DNA of 64,000 nt from Malacoplasma muris (GCF_046774425.1 NZ_CP177248.1:124001-188000); one strand, 5' to 3'. Shown: positions 31,880 through 43,930, counted from the stretch's first letter. The notes: generated from the sequence alone by a model not told the origin. Numbers and translations are program-made.

Positions 31880-34002
31880 ATTATCTTAATTAAAATGTTT
31901 TCATATTTAAAATACATATCATTTACAAGTTTTCTAATAACATTAAAATTGTTTATTTTTAATTTGAATGTTGTTAATTTGCTATGATTGTTTAATTTAA
32001 TTGTTTGTAAATATACTATTTCAATTCCCATACTTGTTATAAGATGAATGATTGAATTAATTTTAATAAATGTTGAATCATATGTAACACTTAATGAACA
32101 ATAATACATTCTTGAAAATTCTTTTAGTTTTTCATTGTCTCAATCAAGTACATATCTTTTTGTGTAATTTTCAACATTTGGACAATTAAACTTATGAACA
32201 TATAAAACTGACTTTTCTAAACATCCAATTATTTGTAAGCCAGGTACTTTTGAACAACAATCTGGAAATTTAATTTTTTTATAGTGAATTATATTTTTGT
32301 CAATTATATTAAATGCAGATAAACTTGTTTTTTCTTTTGCATCTAACAATTTTGAATAATATTTTTTTCATTTTTGTTTTTTACTAAAAAATCCATACAG
32401 TGTTTCTTGATCAATGTTTATATTTTTTTGATAAAAATTTAGATATTCAGTTAAATAGTTAAAATTTAAAAATTTTATTCTTTTTTTAATTTCACTTGCA
32501 CTTTCTATATCATTTTTTAAATACTCTCTAATTTTTGAAATAATTTCAGTTTCCTTTGTAAGAGAATCACTATTTGATATTTCATTTATATAATTTTTAG
32601 CTTCATTTGTTGTTACATAATTATATCAATCGTTATTTACTTCAAGTTTGTTAGAATACTCAATTGTAAAAATGTCATTTTTAATTGGGTTATATGTTAA
32701 AGGGACTCTAACATTATCTTTTAATATATTTTTTACATAACCAATTTTTTCTTTATTATATCTATATGCTAAATCTAATACAGTAGAATTTTCAGTAACA
32801 ACATATCACTTATTATTGTTTAAAAGAAGAACATCAAAAATTTTAATTCTAGAGATATTTTTTATTCTTTGAGCTGTTATTTCATTTTCATCAATGACAT
32901 CTTTTAACAAAGAGTCTGTTACAAGTTCGTCTGATCCCTCATTATCTTTATAAATTCAATGAGCTGCAACTCCATAATTTGCAACATTATCCATAACTAA
33001 ATTACGTATTTGTATTTCAATTAACATTTTATTATATGCAATAGTTGTATGAAGTGATTGATATAAATTTAATTTTGGTGATGATATATAATCTTTGAAT
33101 GTTTGTGGTAAAAAAGTGAAATTTATATGCGCAAGTCCCAATATTTGATAACATTTAATTACATCATAATTTCCTATAATTCTAATAGCATAAATATCAT
33201 GGATATTTATAGGATCCATACCTTTTTGTATTTTTTTATAAGTTGAATAAATTCCTTTTATTCTTTCTAGTACATATGCATCTATATTATTTTTTTTAAG
33301 AATATTTTCAAATTCTATTTTAAATTTGTTTATATTATCTTTATTAGAATCAATAAAAGTGTCAATTTTCTTTTTTGTTTCATCATAGTTTTCAGGATCT
33401 AATACAGCAAAAGATAAATCCAATAGCATTGATTTTTGTTGATACATGCCTAATCTTCCTGCTACATTAGCATATATATGAAATGTTTCATTAGCTATTC
33501 TTTTTTGTTTTTCTTTTTTTAAATGGTGAATTGTAGACATATTATGCATTCTGTCTGCTAGTTTGACCATTACAGGTCTAAGGTCTTTAGAAACTGACAT
33601 AATAACTCTAATTAGATATTCATTGTTAGTATTTTCATAATTTTCTCTAGATCTATTTTCTTCTGATAGTTTAGAAACTTTTGTAACTGCTTTTACCATT
33701 TCAGTAATATTATTGCCAAACTTTGATGTTAATTCTTCCTCTGTTGTTTCTGTGTCTTCAAGTACATCATGCAGCAGACCTGTTATTATTGTTGGGGTAT
33801 CCATTTTTCATTCAACCAAATAAATTGCTGTTTCTAGTGGATGAATAATATAAGGTTCTCCACTTCTTCTTAGTTGGCTGCCGTGCTTTCTTAAGGCAAA
33901 TTCATAAGCTTTTTTTATTCCTTTTTTCTCTTCATTATTAAATTTCATCTTTGTTAATGCATTTGATAAAACAGCATATCTTTTATTTAAATTAGTATTC
34001 AT
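31876..34002 (-). CDS. rel: RelA/SpoT-type (p)ppGpp synthetase/hydrolase
   Basis: A 708-residue long RSH protein controlling the stringent response. Domains in order: HD hydrolase (IIHPLETA; LLHDVLEDT with His78, Asp79), synthetase (RIKGIYSTYKK from Arg247, HDIYAIRII with Asp269, DYISSPKLNLYQSLHT, EIQIR with Glu329), a divergent TGS domain (IKIFDVLLL ... NVRVPLTYNPIKNDIFTIEY), helical linker, and a C-terminal ACT domain ending at residue 708. The HD and synthetase acidic residues are present, so both activities are plausible. The usual NGYQSLHT reads NLYQSLHT, with Gly replaced by Leu. Many UGA-Trp codons occur. It is divergent from secDF. Confidence 0.93.
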
Positions 34003-34114
34003 AGCACACCTTAGTACATTATTTTAGTAATTTTTTAGTCACTACAAGATTATATATATTATTATTAAACATTTTTAAAATTATGTTTATTGTATTTACA
34101 ATTGTGTAATGTTG

Positions 34115-34120
34115 TATAAT
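34115..34120 (+). promoter_or_regulatory. -10 box of secDF, very close to its start codon
   Basis: TATAAT ends 11 bases before the secDF ATG. With a normal start site about 7 bases beyond the -10, the transcript would have a leader of only a few bases. TTTACA (34095-34100) could be a -35 but the spacing of 14 is short. Confidence 0.5.
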
Positions 34121-34131
34121 AATATGGTATT

Positions 34132-37020
34132 ATGCAATTTAAAAAGAATCAAAATAAAATATATAAATTTCTGTTAATAACATTTTTATTCATAGCTTCT
34201 ATTGTTGCTATGGTTTTTGGTTCTATTAATATTGGCAAAAACAACACACAAAAAGGTTCTTTTGGTGATAGCTTCTTTATGTCATTTCAATTAGACATAA
34301 GTAATGCTAATAGCAAAGAAGAACAAATTAGTATGTTAAAAAGTTCTTCTGAATCTTTTACTAATTGATTGTTATCACAAAATGTCAATGTGAAATCAGT
34401 TGAATATGAGTTAAAAGAAGGAACTGATATAAAATCAAATCTTGGTTATATTTACACTGAAAGATTAAATGTGAGTACTATTGAATATCAAGGAGAAAAA
34501 AAAGTTAATCAAAATCCAACTTTTATTGCCTTAGATTCATATAATAGTTCTAGATTAGAAATACAACAATATAATCCTGAAGGAACAGACACTAAAATTC
34601 CAAAAACATTGGGTTCTTATACAAATAATAATTTAATGTATTCAAGTGTTATTACACAAGATTATATAGATTTAAATACTGTTGCAAAAGACAGTCGTTC
34701 AAAATTAGCTACAAATAATGCTACAACAAATTATGGTGTTACTTTTAATATAAAGAATTCAGATCCTTTATCAATTGATAAGTTTAATGAACAAAAAGAA
34801 GCTTCTTCAACAACAAAACTAGAATGAATTGTTTTTCAAGATATTGATGGTCTTGTATCAAAATTGAGATATGCAAAATATTTGGGTTTAAGAGTGAAGA
34901 ATAATCCAACAGAAAATGAATTATTTAATTTTAATACTCTTCCTACAGAATATCAAACTTGAGCATCTGCTGCTTCAACTGGCACTGGATCAAATGACCC
35001 TATTACAAGAGATAATCTTTTATACTATTACAAAATGGCTGCTTCAAGTTCTAGTAGTGAATCAAGTTCAACTACAAGAGCAAGTGCTGAAGCTAATGGT
35101 GATTCATCATTAAAAACTATTGTTGATAAAAATATATTGGGAACAATTACTTATGACAATTATAATGATTGGTTTCCAGATTCTGCTGTTATTGGTAGTA
35201 ATAAAGATGATGGAAGTACAGATAATGGAGATTCAAACAACAATAATAATGAAAAATCATTAAATAATAATACTGTTTCACCAAGAGCTGGTGGAACACC
35301 ACTTATTACAAAAATTAGTTTGCAATCTTCAACAACTGAACAACAACAAACAGATTTAATTAATAGATTAAAAACTATGGTTGTTAGTGCACCTTTATAC
35401 ATTAATAATGCTTTAACAGCAAGACAATATCCATTTTCTGGAAGTGCTTGAATTAATAAGTCATTCTTAAATTCTGGTACAGTTGGTTTAGATGCATATG
35501 AATCAACTATGTTATCACTGGGAATTGTTGTTATTATGATTGCAATAATTGTTTCAGTTTTATATAGAATACCTGGTATATTTGGAGCATTTGCAATTAT
35601 TGCATCTTCAGTCTTTTCTGCTTCATTGTTGGTTGTTTTAAATATTAATTTTTCTATATCAACCATTGTTGGATTATTAGTTGGAATATTGTGCTGTACA
35701 ATGTCAGTCTGTCTGTTTGTTGAGCGGATGAGAAAATCATTTAAAGATAGGCATTCAGTTTTTGATTCATTAATGAATACTTTCAAAAAATCATTATTTA
35801 CTATCATTGATATTAATGTTTTACCATTACTTTTAGGTTTAGGACTTGTGTTTGTTGGTAAGGGTGAAATTATTGATTTTGGTTTAGTATTAATATTGGT
35901 TTCTTTAGTTACAATTGCATCAGTAGCAATTTATTATATATTGCCAAATTTTTTAATTAGAGATAACACATGATTATGAAATCCAAAATTATATTTATGA
36001 TTTAATAGTAATAAAAATTATTCATATAATTTTGAAAAGATTAATAAATTTGGAATTAAATATAAAAAAATTATTTTTCCAACATTTATTACTATTGCAT
36101 TTTTATTATTTTTAATTGGTTTAATACTTGTTCTTACAACAGGTGTGCATAATTCTTCATATTATAATATTGCAACAACAGTTTTAATTAATACTAATGT
36201 TGCTAATGGAGTTACTGGTGATATTGCTCATAACCCAGATTATGTACTAAGTTTATTGCCTGGTGGGAAATGAGAATATATTGGTGTAAGTAATGGAGTT
36301 TATAATTTCAGAGTTACAGGAAATATTTCTGCAAATGATATTTATGCAAGTTTGGCTAGTATTGTAAATCAACATGCAGTTTCAGTTTTAATCAATGATC
36401 CTTTATATGCAATTAATACTTCTTTATCAGGACTATATGCAATATTGCTAGGTTATGGATTTATTGCAGTTTATGCAGTATTTAGACTGAATTTATTATC
36501 AGTATTGCCTTGATTTATTGTTAGTTGTTTAGGTGCATTAGCTCCAATATCAATAATTTATTTAGTATGAATACCAATTGATTCATTATTTATCTACTCT
36601 TGTATTTTTATTTCTATTGTTTCAGCTCTAACAAGTTTTATGTATATATCTATTACAAAAACTCGTTTCAATAAGAGACAAATATCAAAAGTGGATGAAT
36701 TAACAAGTTTCATTTCATTAAATATTATCAATATTAAAAACTTAGTTATAATTTTTGCTTTTGTTATATTAATATTCTCTTTAGTTTTTATTGGTTTTGG
36801 ATCATATTCTATGATGTGACTATTTGTGTATATTTTAATAGGAAGTGTACTTTCAATAATATTCAATTACATATTAATTCCATTTATGTATTTTATAAGT
36901 TTATACGTTAGACAAAGATATGTGAAAAATATTGTTGCAAATGTTGATAAGAGAATTAATCTTAAACAAGATGATGATGTTGATGAAGAATTAATAGAAG
37001 GAATTAATAAGTTTCATTAG
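34132..37020 (+). CDS. secDF: SecDF protein-export membrane protein
   Basis: A 962-residue fused SecD-SecF that helps drive late stages of Sec export. One N-terminal membrane segment (about 12-32) is followed by a large Ser/Asn-rich extracytoplasmic domain (about 35-440), then a six-segment block (LSLGIVVIMIAIIVSVLYRIPG; GAFAIIASSV; CLFVERMRKSF), a second N-terminal-type segment near 650, a shorter outer loop, and a second block (LSGLYAILLGYGFIAVYAVFR to the C-terminus). The SecD-type DxxxG and ERM motif region is recognisable though divergent. It is read through at least twelve UGA-Trp codons. No ribosome binding site is visible. The apt gene follows after 9 bases. Confidence 0.85.
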
Positions 37021-37029
37021 GATATATTT

Positions 37030-37551
37030 ATGAAAATAAGTGATATAGAAAATGCAATTGTAAGTATTAATGATTTTCCAAAAAAAGGAATAGTTTTTAG
37101 AGATATTACACCTTTGTTTCTAGATCCTATAAAAATTAATTTTATTATTGATGAAATGGCTAAATTATTACAATCAATTGATTTTGATGTAATTGTTGCT
37201 CCTGAATCAAGAGGTTATTTGTTTGCTGTTCCATTAGCTTTAAAATTGAACAAGCCATTTGTCATGGTTAGAAAGCCAAATAAATTACCAAGAGCTAAAT
37301 TATCAATTGATTATGAATTAGAATATGGTCATAATATTCTTGAAATTCATAAGAATGATATTAAACCAAATTCAAAGGTTTTAATTGTTGATGATTTACT
37401 TGCAACTGGGGGAACATCATGTGCTATTCAGGAAATGATAAAACAACTTGATAGTTTGGTTGTTGCACACATGTATTTAATTGAACTTGAAGGATTAATT
37501 AAAGATCAGAGATTAATTGGAAAAGTTTATTCATTAATAAAGTTTAAATAA
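37030..37551 (+). CDS. apt: Adenine phosphoribosyltransferase
   Basis: Salvages adenine to AMP with PRPP. The 173-residue protein has FPKKGIVFRDITPLF near the N-terminus, VAPESRGYLFAVPLAL (57-72), RKPNKLP and the PRPP-binding VLIVDDLLATGGT (117-129). Length and order match Apt. AGGAT just after the secDF stop is the ribosome binding site; the two genes probably share a transcript. No Trp codons. Confidence 0.97.
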   Translation: MKISDIENAIVSINDFPKKGIVFRDITPLFLDPIKINFIIDEMAKLLQSIDFDVIVAPESRGYLFAVPLALKLNKPFVMVRKPNKLPRAKLSIDYELEYGHNILEIHKNDIKPNSKVLIVDDLLATGGTSCAIQEMIKQLDSLVVAHMYLIELEGLIKDQRLIGKVYSLIKFK

Positions 37552-37573
37552 AAGATGGGAAACCATCTTTTTT
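37551..37573 (+). terminator. Terminator after apt
   Basis: AAAGATGG / CCATCTTT with a GAAA tetraloop, then a T-rich run; it begins at the last base of the apt stop. Confidence 0.88.
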
Positions 37574-37666
37574 ATATAAAGTTGTTTTATTTTAAAAAAC
37601 TTATCTTTTTTATAATAAGTGATATAACATATAATATTATGTTAATGATTAATAAGGAGAAGATTT

Positions 37667-37993
37667 ATGAGTAAGTTAGAAATTGGAAATGATAAAAATC
37701 TTGAGGAATTAACAAAACAAACACAAGTAGCGATTGTTAAATTTGGTGCTACATGATGTGGTCCTTGTAAAATGATTGCTCCTGAACTTGAAGATATTGC
37801 AAACAATTATGGCCATATTACAATTGTTGATGTTGATATTGATAATTCAGAAGCTGAACAAATAGTTGCTCAATATAATGTACAAATGGTTCCAACTGTT
37901 GTATTTTTTAGAAAAGGCAAAGAAGTAGAAAGATTTGTAGGTTATAAACCAAAAGATTTTATTCTAGACATTATAAAAAAGTATGAAAATTAA
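37667..37993 (+). CDS. trxA: Thioredoxin
   Basis: A 108-residue disulfide reductant. FGATWCGPCKM contains the active-site pair Cys31/Cys34, its Trp encoded by UGA. MVPTVVFFRKGKEVERFVGY supplies the cis-proline loop. Length is normal. AAGGAGAAG precedes the ATG at good spacing. A TATAAT at 37630-37635 is a likely -10. It is monocistronic. Confidence 0.97.
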
Positions 37994-38033
37994 TAAAATA
38001 AACTGGTGTTTTAATACATCAGTTTATTTTATT
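37992..38033 (+). terminator. Terminator after trxA
   Basis: A 17-base stem AATAAAATAAACTGGTG / CATCAGTTTATTTTATT (one G-T pair) that overlaps the trxA stop; the 3' side is T-rich. Confidence 0.75.
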
Positions 38034-38170
38034 ATTACAATTTATTTAAATTAACTATAATCATATTTATAAATTCTATTGCTTCAATTGATAATCTTTT
38101 TTGCCACTTATAACATATAATTTATAATGTCAAAAATCTTAAATAATTAATTGATGTTTTGGAGTTGTGA

Positions 38171-41134
38171 ATGATATTTTTAAAAAAGTTTGAAGCAAAA
38201 GGTTTTAAATCATTTGCTGATATGACTAAACTAAATTTTGATAGTGCAATGATTGGTATTGTTGGTCCAAATGGTTCTGGTAAATCAAATGTAATAGATG
38301 CAATAAAATGAGTGTTGGGGGAAAAATCTATAAAATCATTACGTGGTAAAAAAAGTGATGATATTATTTTTCATGGATCTAATTCTAAACCAAAAAGTGA
38401 ATTCGCAGAGGTTACTTTAACTTTTGACAATACATCAAGAGTATTGCATATAGATCTTGATGAAGTTGCTGTTACAAGAAGATTATATAGAGGTGATGGA
38501 AATAATGACTATTTTATTAATGGAGAACAAGTTAGATTAAAAGACTTGTTAGATGTTTTTGTAGACACTGGTTTATCAAAAGGATCATTGGGAATTATTT
38601 CACAAGGTACAATTAACTGATTTGCAGATAGTAAACCAGAAGATAGAAGAACAATATTTGAAGAAGCAGCTGGAATTGGTTTATATATTAGAAGAAAAGA
38701 AGAAACACTAAGACAACTTGAACGTACTCAAACTAATTTAGATAGACTGACAGATATAACAAAAGAGTTGCAAAGAGACATTAAAAAACTTGAAGTTCAA
38801 GCATCTAAAGTAAAAGAATATAAAGAAAAAAAAGAAGAATTAACAAAACTTGAAATATCAATTATTGTAAAAGATGTTGTTGCTGCAAATAAAGAATTAG
38901 ATTATGTTTCTAAAATGTTAAATGAATCAAGAAATTCAAATATAACTTTAGAACCAAAATTAAATGCTCTTATTGAAGAATTGATAATATACAAAGATAA
39001 GTTAGAACAATCTGATATAAAAGTATCAAAATTTTCTTTTGAATTAAATGAAATTATTAACAAAATTAATAAGTTAGAAATTGAAAAGTCAATTATAGAT
39101 AATGATTTAAAATTAGACATAAATTCTAGTGATTATTCTTCAAAAGTAGATGCACTATATGAAATTATAGTTAATTTAGATAAAGAAATTAATTCAAAAA
39201 AAATAATTTTAGATAGAAATAAAAATGAATTTGAAATATTCAACAATCAATTAGTAGAATTAGATATAAATAGAAATGATTTTACAAATAGTATTTATGA
39301 TTTAACAACAAAAAATGTTACTAATAAAACTAATTTAACTCATTTAGAAGACACATTAAGAAATAAACCTAATCATGATGGTGGATCTAAAGCTATATTA
39401 AATAATAAAGATGCTTTAACTGGAATTTTAGGTTCTGTAATGGATTTTATAAAATGTGATCCTGAGCATGCTCAAGCAATAACAATAGCATTAGGAAAAA
39501 ATGTTCAAAATATAGTAGTTAATACAATAAGAGATGCAAGAAGATGTATTGATTTTTTGGTAAATAATAAAGCTGGTGTTACTACATTTATGCCAGTGTA
39601 TGAAATGAAGCCAAAATTAATTAAGCCAGAGCATTTAGAAATTATGCAACATATTGATGGGTTTGTGGGTGTTGCTTCAAATTTGATATTAAAACTTGAA
39701 AAAAAGATACAACCTGTTATAGATTCAATTTTAGGTAGAATAGTAATAGCAACTACATTAGAGGCAGCAAGTGAGATTTCAAAATATACTTTTTCTTTAT
39801 ATAAAATCATTACATTAGATGGTCAAATTATAAATCCACAAGGTTCTATTACTGGTGGTTATACTAAATTGGCAAATGATGGATTTATAGGTTTAGAAAC
39901 AAGAATTAAAGAAGTAAAAAAAGTTATTGAATCAGAAGAAGCACAAATCAATAAACTAAGAATAAAGTTAAAAGAAAATGATTTAGCTTCAATGGAACTT
40001 AGAAATAAAATTGCTGAAAGAAAAGCTAATATTTTTAAGTTTGATGATCAAATAAAAAATTTAGAAACTGAGATGATAAAGTATAAATTAGAATATGAAA
40101 AACTTTCTAAAAAAGCATATGAGCCATTAGAAGGAAATAAAAGTGAATTTACTTTGATAAATGAAAAATTAAACCTATTATTAAATACAAAAGAAAAAGT
40201 TGAAAATGATTTGTATGCTAATCAGAATAATAAAAAGCTTTTAAAGAAAAAAATATATGAGATCGAAGAAACTATAGACTTAACAAGAAAAGCAATAGAC
40301 AAAAACAAAGATATTATTCTTGAATTTGATAAGAAAGAACTAAAAAATATAAATATTATTGATAATGCAAAAAATAAATTAAATGATACATATAAAATGA
40401 CAATAGAAACTGCTATTGAATCATATAGTGAACCTTTGACAATTTCTGATAATGTTGCAAGACAAAAGATAGAAAAATTAAATAAAGAAATTGGTTATAT
40501 GGGCAATATGAATATGGATGCAATTAATGAATTAAAAGAAAAATCTGAGCGTTATGACAAAATGAAAGCTGAAGAATTAGAAATTGCAGAGGCAAAAGAT
40601 GATTTATTAAATTCTATTTCAGAACTTGATAAAAAAGCTCATGAAGATTTTTCAAATACAATAAATAAAATTAATGAAGAATTGCCAAAAACATTTAAAT
40701 ACTTATTTGGTGGAGGAGATTGTAGAATTGAGTACACAGATCCCAATAATATTCTAACTTCAGGAATTGAAGTAAAAGCATGTCCACCAGGAAAACACAT
40801 TAATTCATTATTTGCATTATCAGGTGGAGAAAAGACTTTAGTTGCTTTATCTGTTTTATTCTCCATATTAAAAATTAGTTCATTTCCATTAGTTATTTTA
40901 GATGAAGGTGAATCAGCATTAGATCCTTCTAATGTAGAGAGATTTGCTAATATTATTCATGCATTTAGTAATGAAACACAATTTTTAGTTATTACACATC
41001 GTCCATTAACAATGGAAAAATGTGATAAGTTATATGGTGCAACAATGTTAACTAAAGGTGTAACTACTATGATTCATGTCACATTATCAGATGCAATTAA
41101 AAATTATGCAAATGATAAACCGGATGCTGAATAA
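38171..41134 (+). CDS. smc: Chromosome segregation SMC ATPase
   Basis: A 987-residue SMC, somewhat shorter than the about 1190 of Bacillus but typical for mycoplasmas. Walker A is GPNGSGKS (32-39), with KGFKSFAD before it and SLRGKKSDDIIFHGS after it. Long coiled coils flank a hinge (about 400-560, TGILGSVMDFI, ITLDGQIINPQGSITGG). The signature LSGGEK starts near 883 and Walker B is LVILDEGESALD with Asp911. GGAG at 38161-38164 precedes ATG 38171. With ftsY following by 29 bases, the pair keeps the mycoplasma smc-ftsY order. Confidence 0.97.
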
Positions 41135-41163
41135 AAATAATATATTATTGTTTGGAGAAAAAT

Positions 41164-42210
41164 ATGGGTTTTTGGAAAAAGTTAGTTGACAAAATAAAGG
41201 GAAAAAAATCTCTTTCAGAAAAAATAGAGGAAAAAAACATTGAAAATAAAGCCAATGTCTATATAAATCAAGAAGTTCAATCACAAAAGAAATTTGATGA
41301 TGGATTAAAAAAGTCTTCTTCGAATTTATCAAAAGCTATTGCTGAAATTTCTAAAAAATATAAAGAAATTGATGAATCTTTGTATGAGAGTATAGAAGAA
41401 ATATTAATTTCTTATGATGTTGGTGTTATTGCAACTACCAAAATATTGGATGCAATAAAAGATGAAATTAATTTTCAAAATGTAAAAGACCCAAAATTAA
41501 TTAGAGAAATTATTGTAGATAAATTATTTACATATTATATTCAAGATACTAATGTAAACACTTTTTTTAATGTTCAAAATAATAGAACAAATGTAATATT
41601 GGTTACAGGAGTAAATGGCGTTGGAAAAACAACATCAATTGCAAAAATAGCAAATAAGTTTAAAAAAGAAAAGAAAAAAATTCTTTTAGTTGCTGGTGAT
41701 ACATTTAGAGCTGGTGCAATTGAGCAGTTAAAGATATGAGCTGAAAAATTATCTGTTGATATTGTCATTCCAGACAAGCAAGGCCTTAGTCCTGACGCTG
41801 TTATTTATAAAGGTTTAGATAAGGGTTATAAAGAAAAATATGATGTAATATTGTGTGATACATCTGGAAGACTAAATAATAAAATCAATCTAATGAAAGA
41901 ACTTGAAAAAATTAATAATAATATTAAAAAATTTGATCCAAATGCACCACATGAAGTATTATTGGTGTTAGATGCAACTACTGGACAATCAGGTATTAAT
42001 CAAGCAAAAGCTTTTAAAGAAATCACTAATGTTAGTGGAATAATTTTAGCAAAAATGGATGGTACTTCAAAAGGTGGAATAGTTTTATCAATTAAAGATA
42101 ATTTCAATATACCAGTTAAATATATTGGTCTTGGAGAAAAGTTAGATGATCTTTCACCTTTTGATTTAGAAAAATTTATTATTGGTATAACTAAGGAAAT
42201 TAAATTATAA
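41164..42210 (+). CDS. ftsY: Signal recognition particle receptor FtsY
   Basis: A 348-residue SRP GTPase that docks SRP-ribosome complexes at the membrane. A basic/acidic N-terminal A-like region (1-60) precedes the NG domain: GVNGVGKTTSIAKIA (149-163), GDTFRAGAIEQL, DTSGRLNN, LVLDATTGQSG and LAKMDGTSKGG. ATG 41164 follows GGAG; an upstream in-frame TTG is inside the ribosome binding site and is rejected. The stop TAA shares its last A with the ATG of the ylxM-like gene, so translation is coupled. Confidence 0.97.
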
Positions 42211-42533
42211 TGAAAGATATAGGTAGACTCAGTTTACTGATGGACTTTTATGGATCATTATTAACTGACAAACAATATGATTATCTATATGATTATTATT
42301 TTTGTGATTTAACATTTTTAGAAATAGGTAATAAACATTCAATTTCAAAAAATGCAATATATGATAGTATTAAAAAAGCAATTTTAGAACTTGAGCATTA
42401 TGATTCAAAATTGCACCTTATTAAGTCATATAAAGAAAGAATGAAAATTTATAAAAAAATGAATATAGATAATAAAATATTTAAACAATTATTAAACACT
42501 GAGGTTTTTAACCATGGACAAAAACATAAATAA
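42210..42533 (+). CDS. ylxM: YlxM/p13-family SRP-associated HTH protein
   Basis: A 107-residue helical protein of the UPF0122/YlxM family, resembling sigma-factor region 4 helix-turn-helix proteins (LLTDKQYDYLYDYYFCDLTFLEIGNKHSISKNAIYDSIKKAILELE). In Firmicutes ylxM lies with SRP genes and can modulate SRP GTPase activity. Here it overlaps ftsY by 1 base and the next gene by 20 bases, which supports an SRP-linked operon. Function is inferred from family and context. Confidence 0.85.
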   Translation: MKDIGRLSLLMDFYGSLLTDKQYDYLYDYYFCDLTFLEIGNKHSISKNAIYDSIKKAILELEHYDSKLHLIKSYKERMKIYKKMNIDNKIFKQLLNTEVFNHGQKHK

Positions 42534-43104
42534 TATTATTTTTGGAATCCCAAGTATAATGTCAGAATTTGTTATGACTAATAATAAACATGATGATACT
42601 TTTGAGTCATTAGCAAAATTTATTTTATCAATTAATGAAAATGACAAGGATACAAATATTTACTTTATTGTTGATCAAGTTGAAAAATTAGATTCTAGCA
42701 ATAATTCTTTCTGTGGTAATAATTGTCAAAGAAATAACATAAAGGATTTCTTAAAAAATTACAAAATTAAAATTCGAGAAAATAATATTAAGTTTGTTTT
42801 AAAAAAAACATCTTCAAATCAAGTATTAGATGTTGATGCTTCAATCGATGATGTTGTCTATATTGAAGATGAACAAGATATATCACCAGATAACACAGTT
42901 GTTATTTTTAGTGATTCAAAGTTTGGTGAAGTAGCTTTTTTAGATGACTTTTTTTGTGTAGCTATATGCTCTGATACATTAAAAATTAATTTTGATTTAA
43001 AAGAATTTCAAAAAATATCAAACAAAATAATAAATCTTAGTAAAGAAGAAATTACATTAGATTCATTAAATTATGATTTTTTAACATTTAATGAGTCTCA
43101 TTAA
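42514..43104 (+). CDS. Hypothetical protein at the end of the SRP operon
   Basis: A 196-residue acidic, soluble protein without a signal or membrane segment. It has a short CGNNC cysteine pair near 69-73 and a hydrophobic strand-rich C-terminal half (VVIFSDSKFGEVAFLDDFFCVAIC). No family recognised. It starts inside the ylxM-like gene (20-base overlap, GAGG at 42500-42503 upstream), so it belongs to the smc-ftsY-ylxM unit. I recall an uncharacterised gene next to ftsY in other mycoplasmas; whether this is its ortholog I cannot test. Confidence 0.7.
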   Translation: MDKNINNIIFGIPSIMSEFVMTNNKHDDTFESLAKFILSINENDKDTNIYFIVDQVEKLDSSNNSFCGNNCQRNNIKDFLKNYKIKIRENNIKFVLKKTSSNQVLDVDASIDDVVYIEDEQDISPDNTVVIFSDSKFGEVAFLDDFFCVAICSDTLKINFDLKEFQKISNKIINLSKEEITLDSLNYDFLTFNESH

Positions 43105-43175
43105 CTTTAGTTGATATTTTTTTCTTTCTAGTGCTATTTAATAATATAATTTATAAAAGATATAAAGGGTAAGTT

Positions 43176-43772
43176 ATGTCAAAATTTAAATCAAAAATTC
43201 AAAAAATATCAAATATTGATTATGCAAAAACATTTTATATTGAACAATTATTTGCAGATCCTAAGATGCTTGAAATGCATGCATCAAGAATAAAACAAAT
43301 ATATCCAAAAGCATCTGATGATTTAATCAGAAGTCAAATTGATCAGATTATTATTAAAGAAAATACTTTTAATTTGATTATGCAATATATTGTTAGTAAT
43401 TTTAAAATTCAGTTTGATCAAAGTGAAGTTAATGCTTTTAAAACAAGATTTGCACAACAATTTAATGAATCAGATCAGAATAAGATTACAGATATTTCAG
43501 AAAAATTAATAACTAAAGGATTGGTTTTTGAAGTTATTTCAGCTGAAAAAAATATTAAAGTTGACGATGCACAAGCTAAACAATATTTGGATAATTACTA
43601 TAAAGCTACAAATAATTCTATAAATGAGTTTTTAAATAATAAAGATAAATTTAGTGAAATAAAAGAAATAATTTTAGAAGAAAAAATTACACAATGATTA
43701 ATAGATAATTTTAAAGTTTATCTTAATGTTAAAACAATAATCCATAATAATCAAAATAAACAAAATAACTAA
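43176..43772 (+). CDS. Trigger-factor C-domain-like protein (putative chaperone)
   Basis: A 198-residue, strongly helical protein with Gln/Asn/Lys-rich composition and one UGA-Trp near residue 174. The pattern RIKQIYPKASDDLIRSQIDQIIIKENTFNLIMQYI ... FKIQFDQSEVNAFKTRFAQQF ... ITDISEKLITKGLVFEVISAEKNIKVDDAQAKQYL resembles the C-terminal chaperone domain of trigger factor, in which helices are followed by 'I.V...E......' repeats. The N-terminal ribosome-binding and prolyl isomerase domains are absent. Assignment is by eye and tentative. It has its own ribosome binding site and terminator. Confidence 0.5.
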
Positions 43773-43777
43773 AATTT

Positions 43778-43809
43778 AAACTACCTATTTAATGTAAAGG
43801 TAGTTTTTT
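43778..43809 (+). terminator. Terminator before the surface-protein array
   Basis: Perfect AAACTACCT / AGGTAGTTT stem, 11-base loop, T run. Confidence 0.85.
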
Positions 43810-43852
43810 ATTATCAGTATATACACACTTTATAAATAAATTTATGGGGGTA

Positions 43853-43881
43853 TTGTTATTGTTAAATCAAAAAGTTATAAT
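43853..43881 (+). promoter_or_regulatory. Promoter of surface protein A
   Basis: TTGTTA and TATAAT separated by 17 bases, 49 bases before the ATG at 43931. Same geometry as upstream of copies B and C. Confidence 0.55.
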
Positions 43882-43930
43882 TATACATGTAGGTTAATGA
43901 CTATATTACAATCATTTCTAGGAGTGATTT

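Noticed and set aside
35160..35807. Antisense frame of about 215 codons inside secDF
   Set aside because: It is the shadow of a coding membrane-protein frame; the plus-strand protein fits the SecDF layout.
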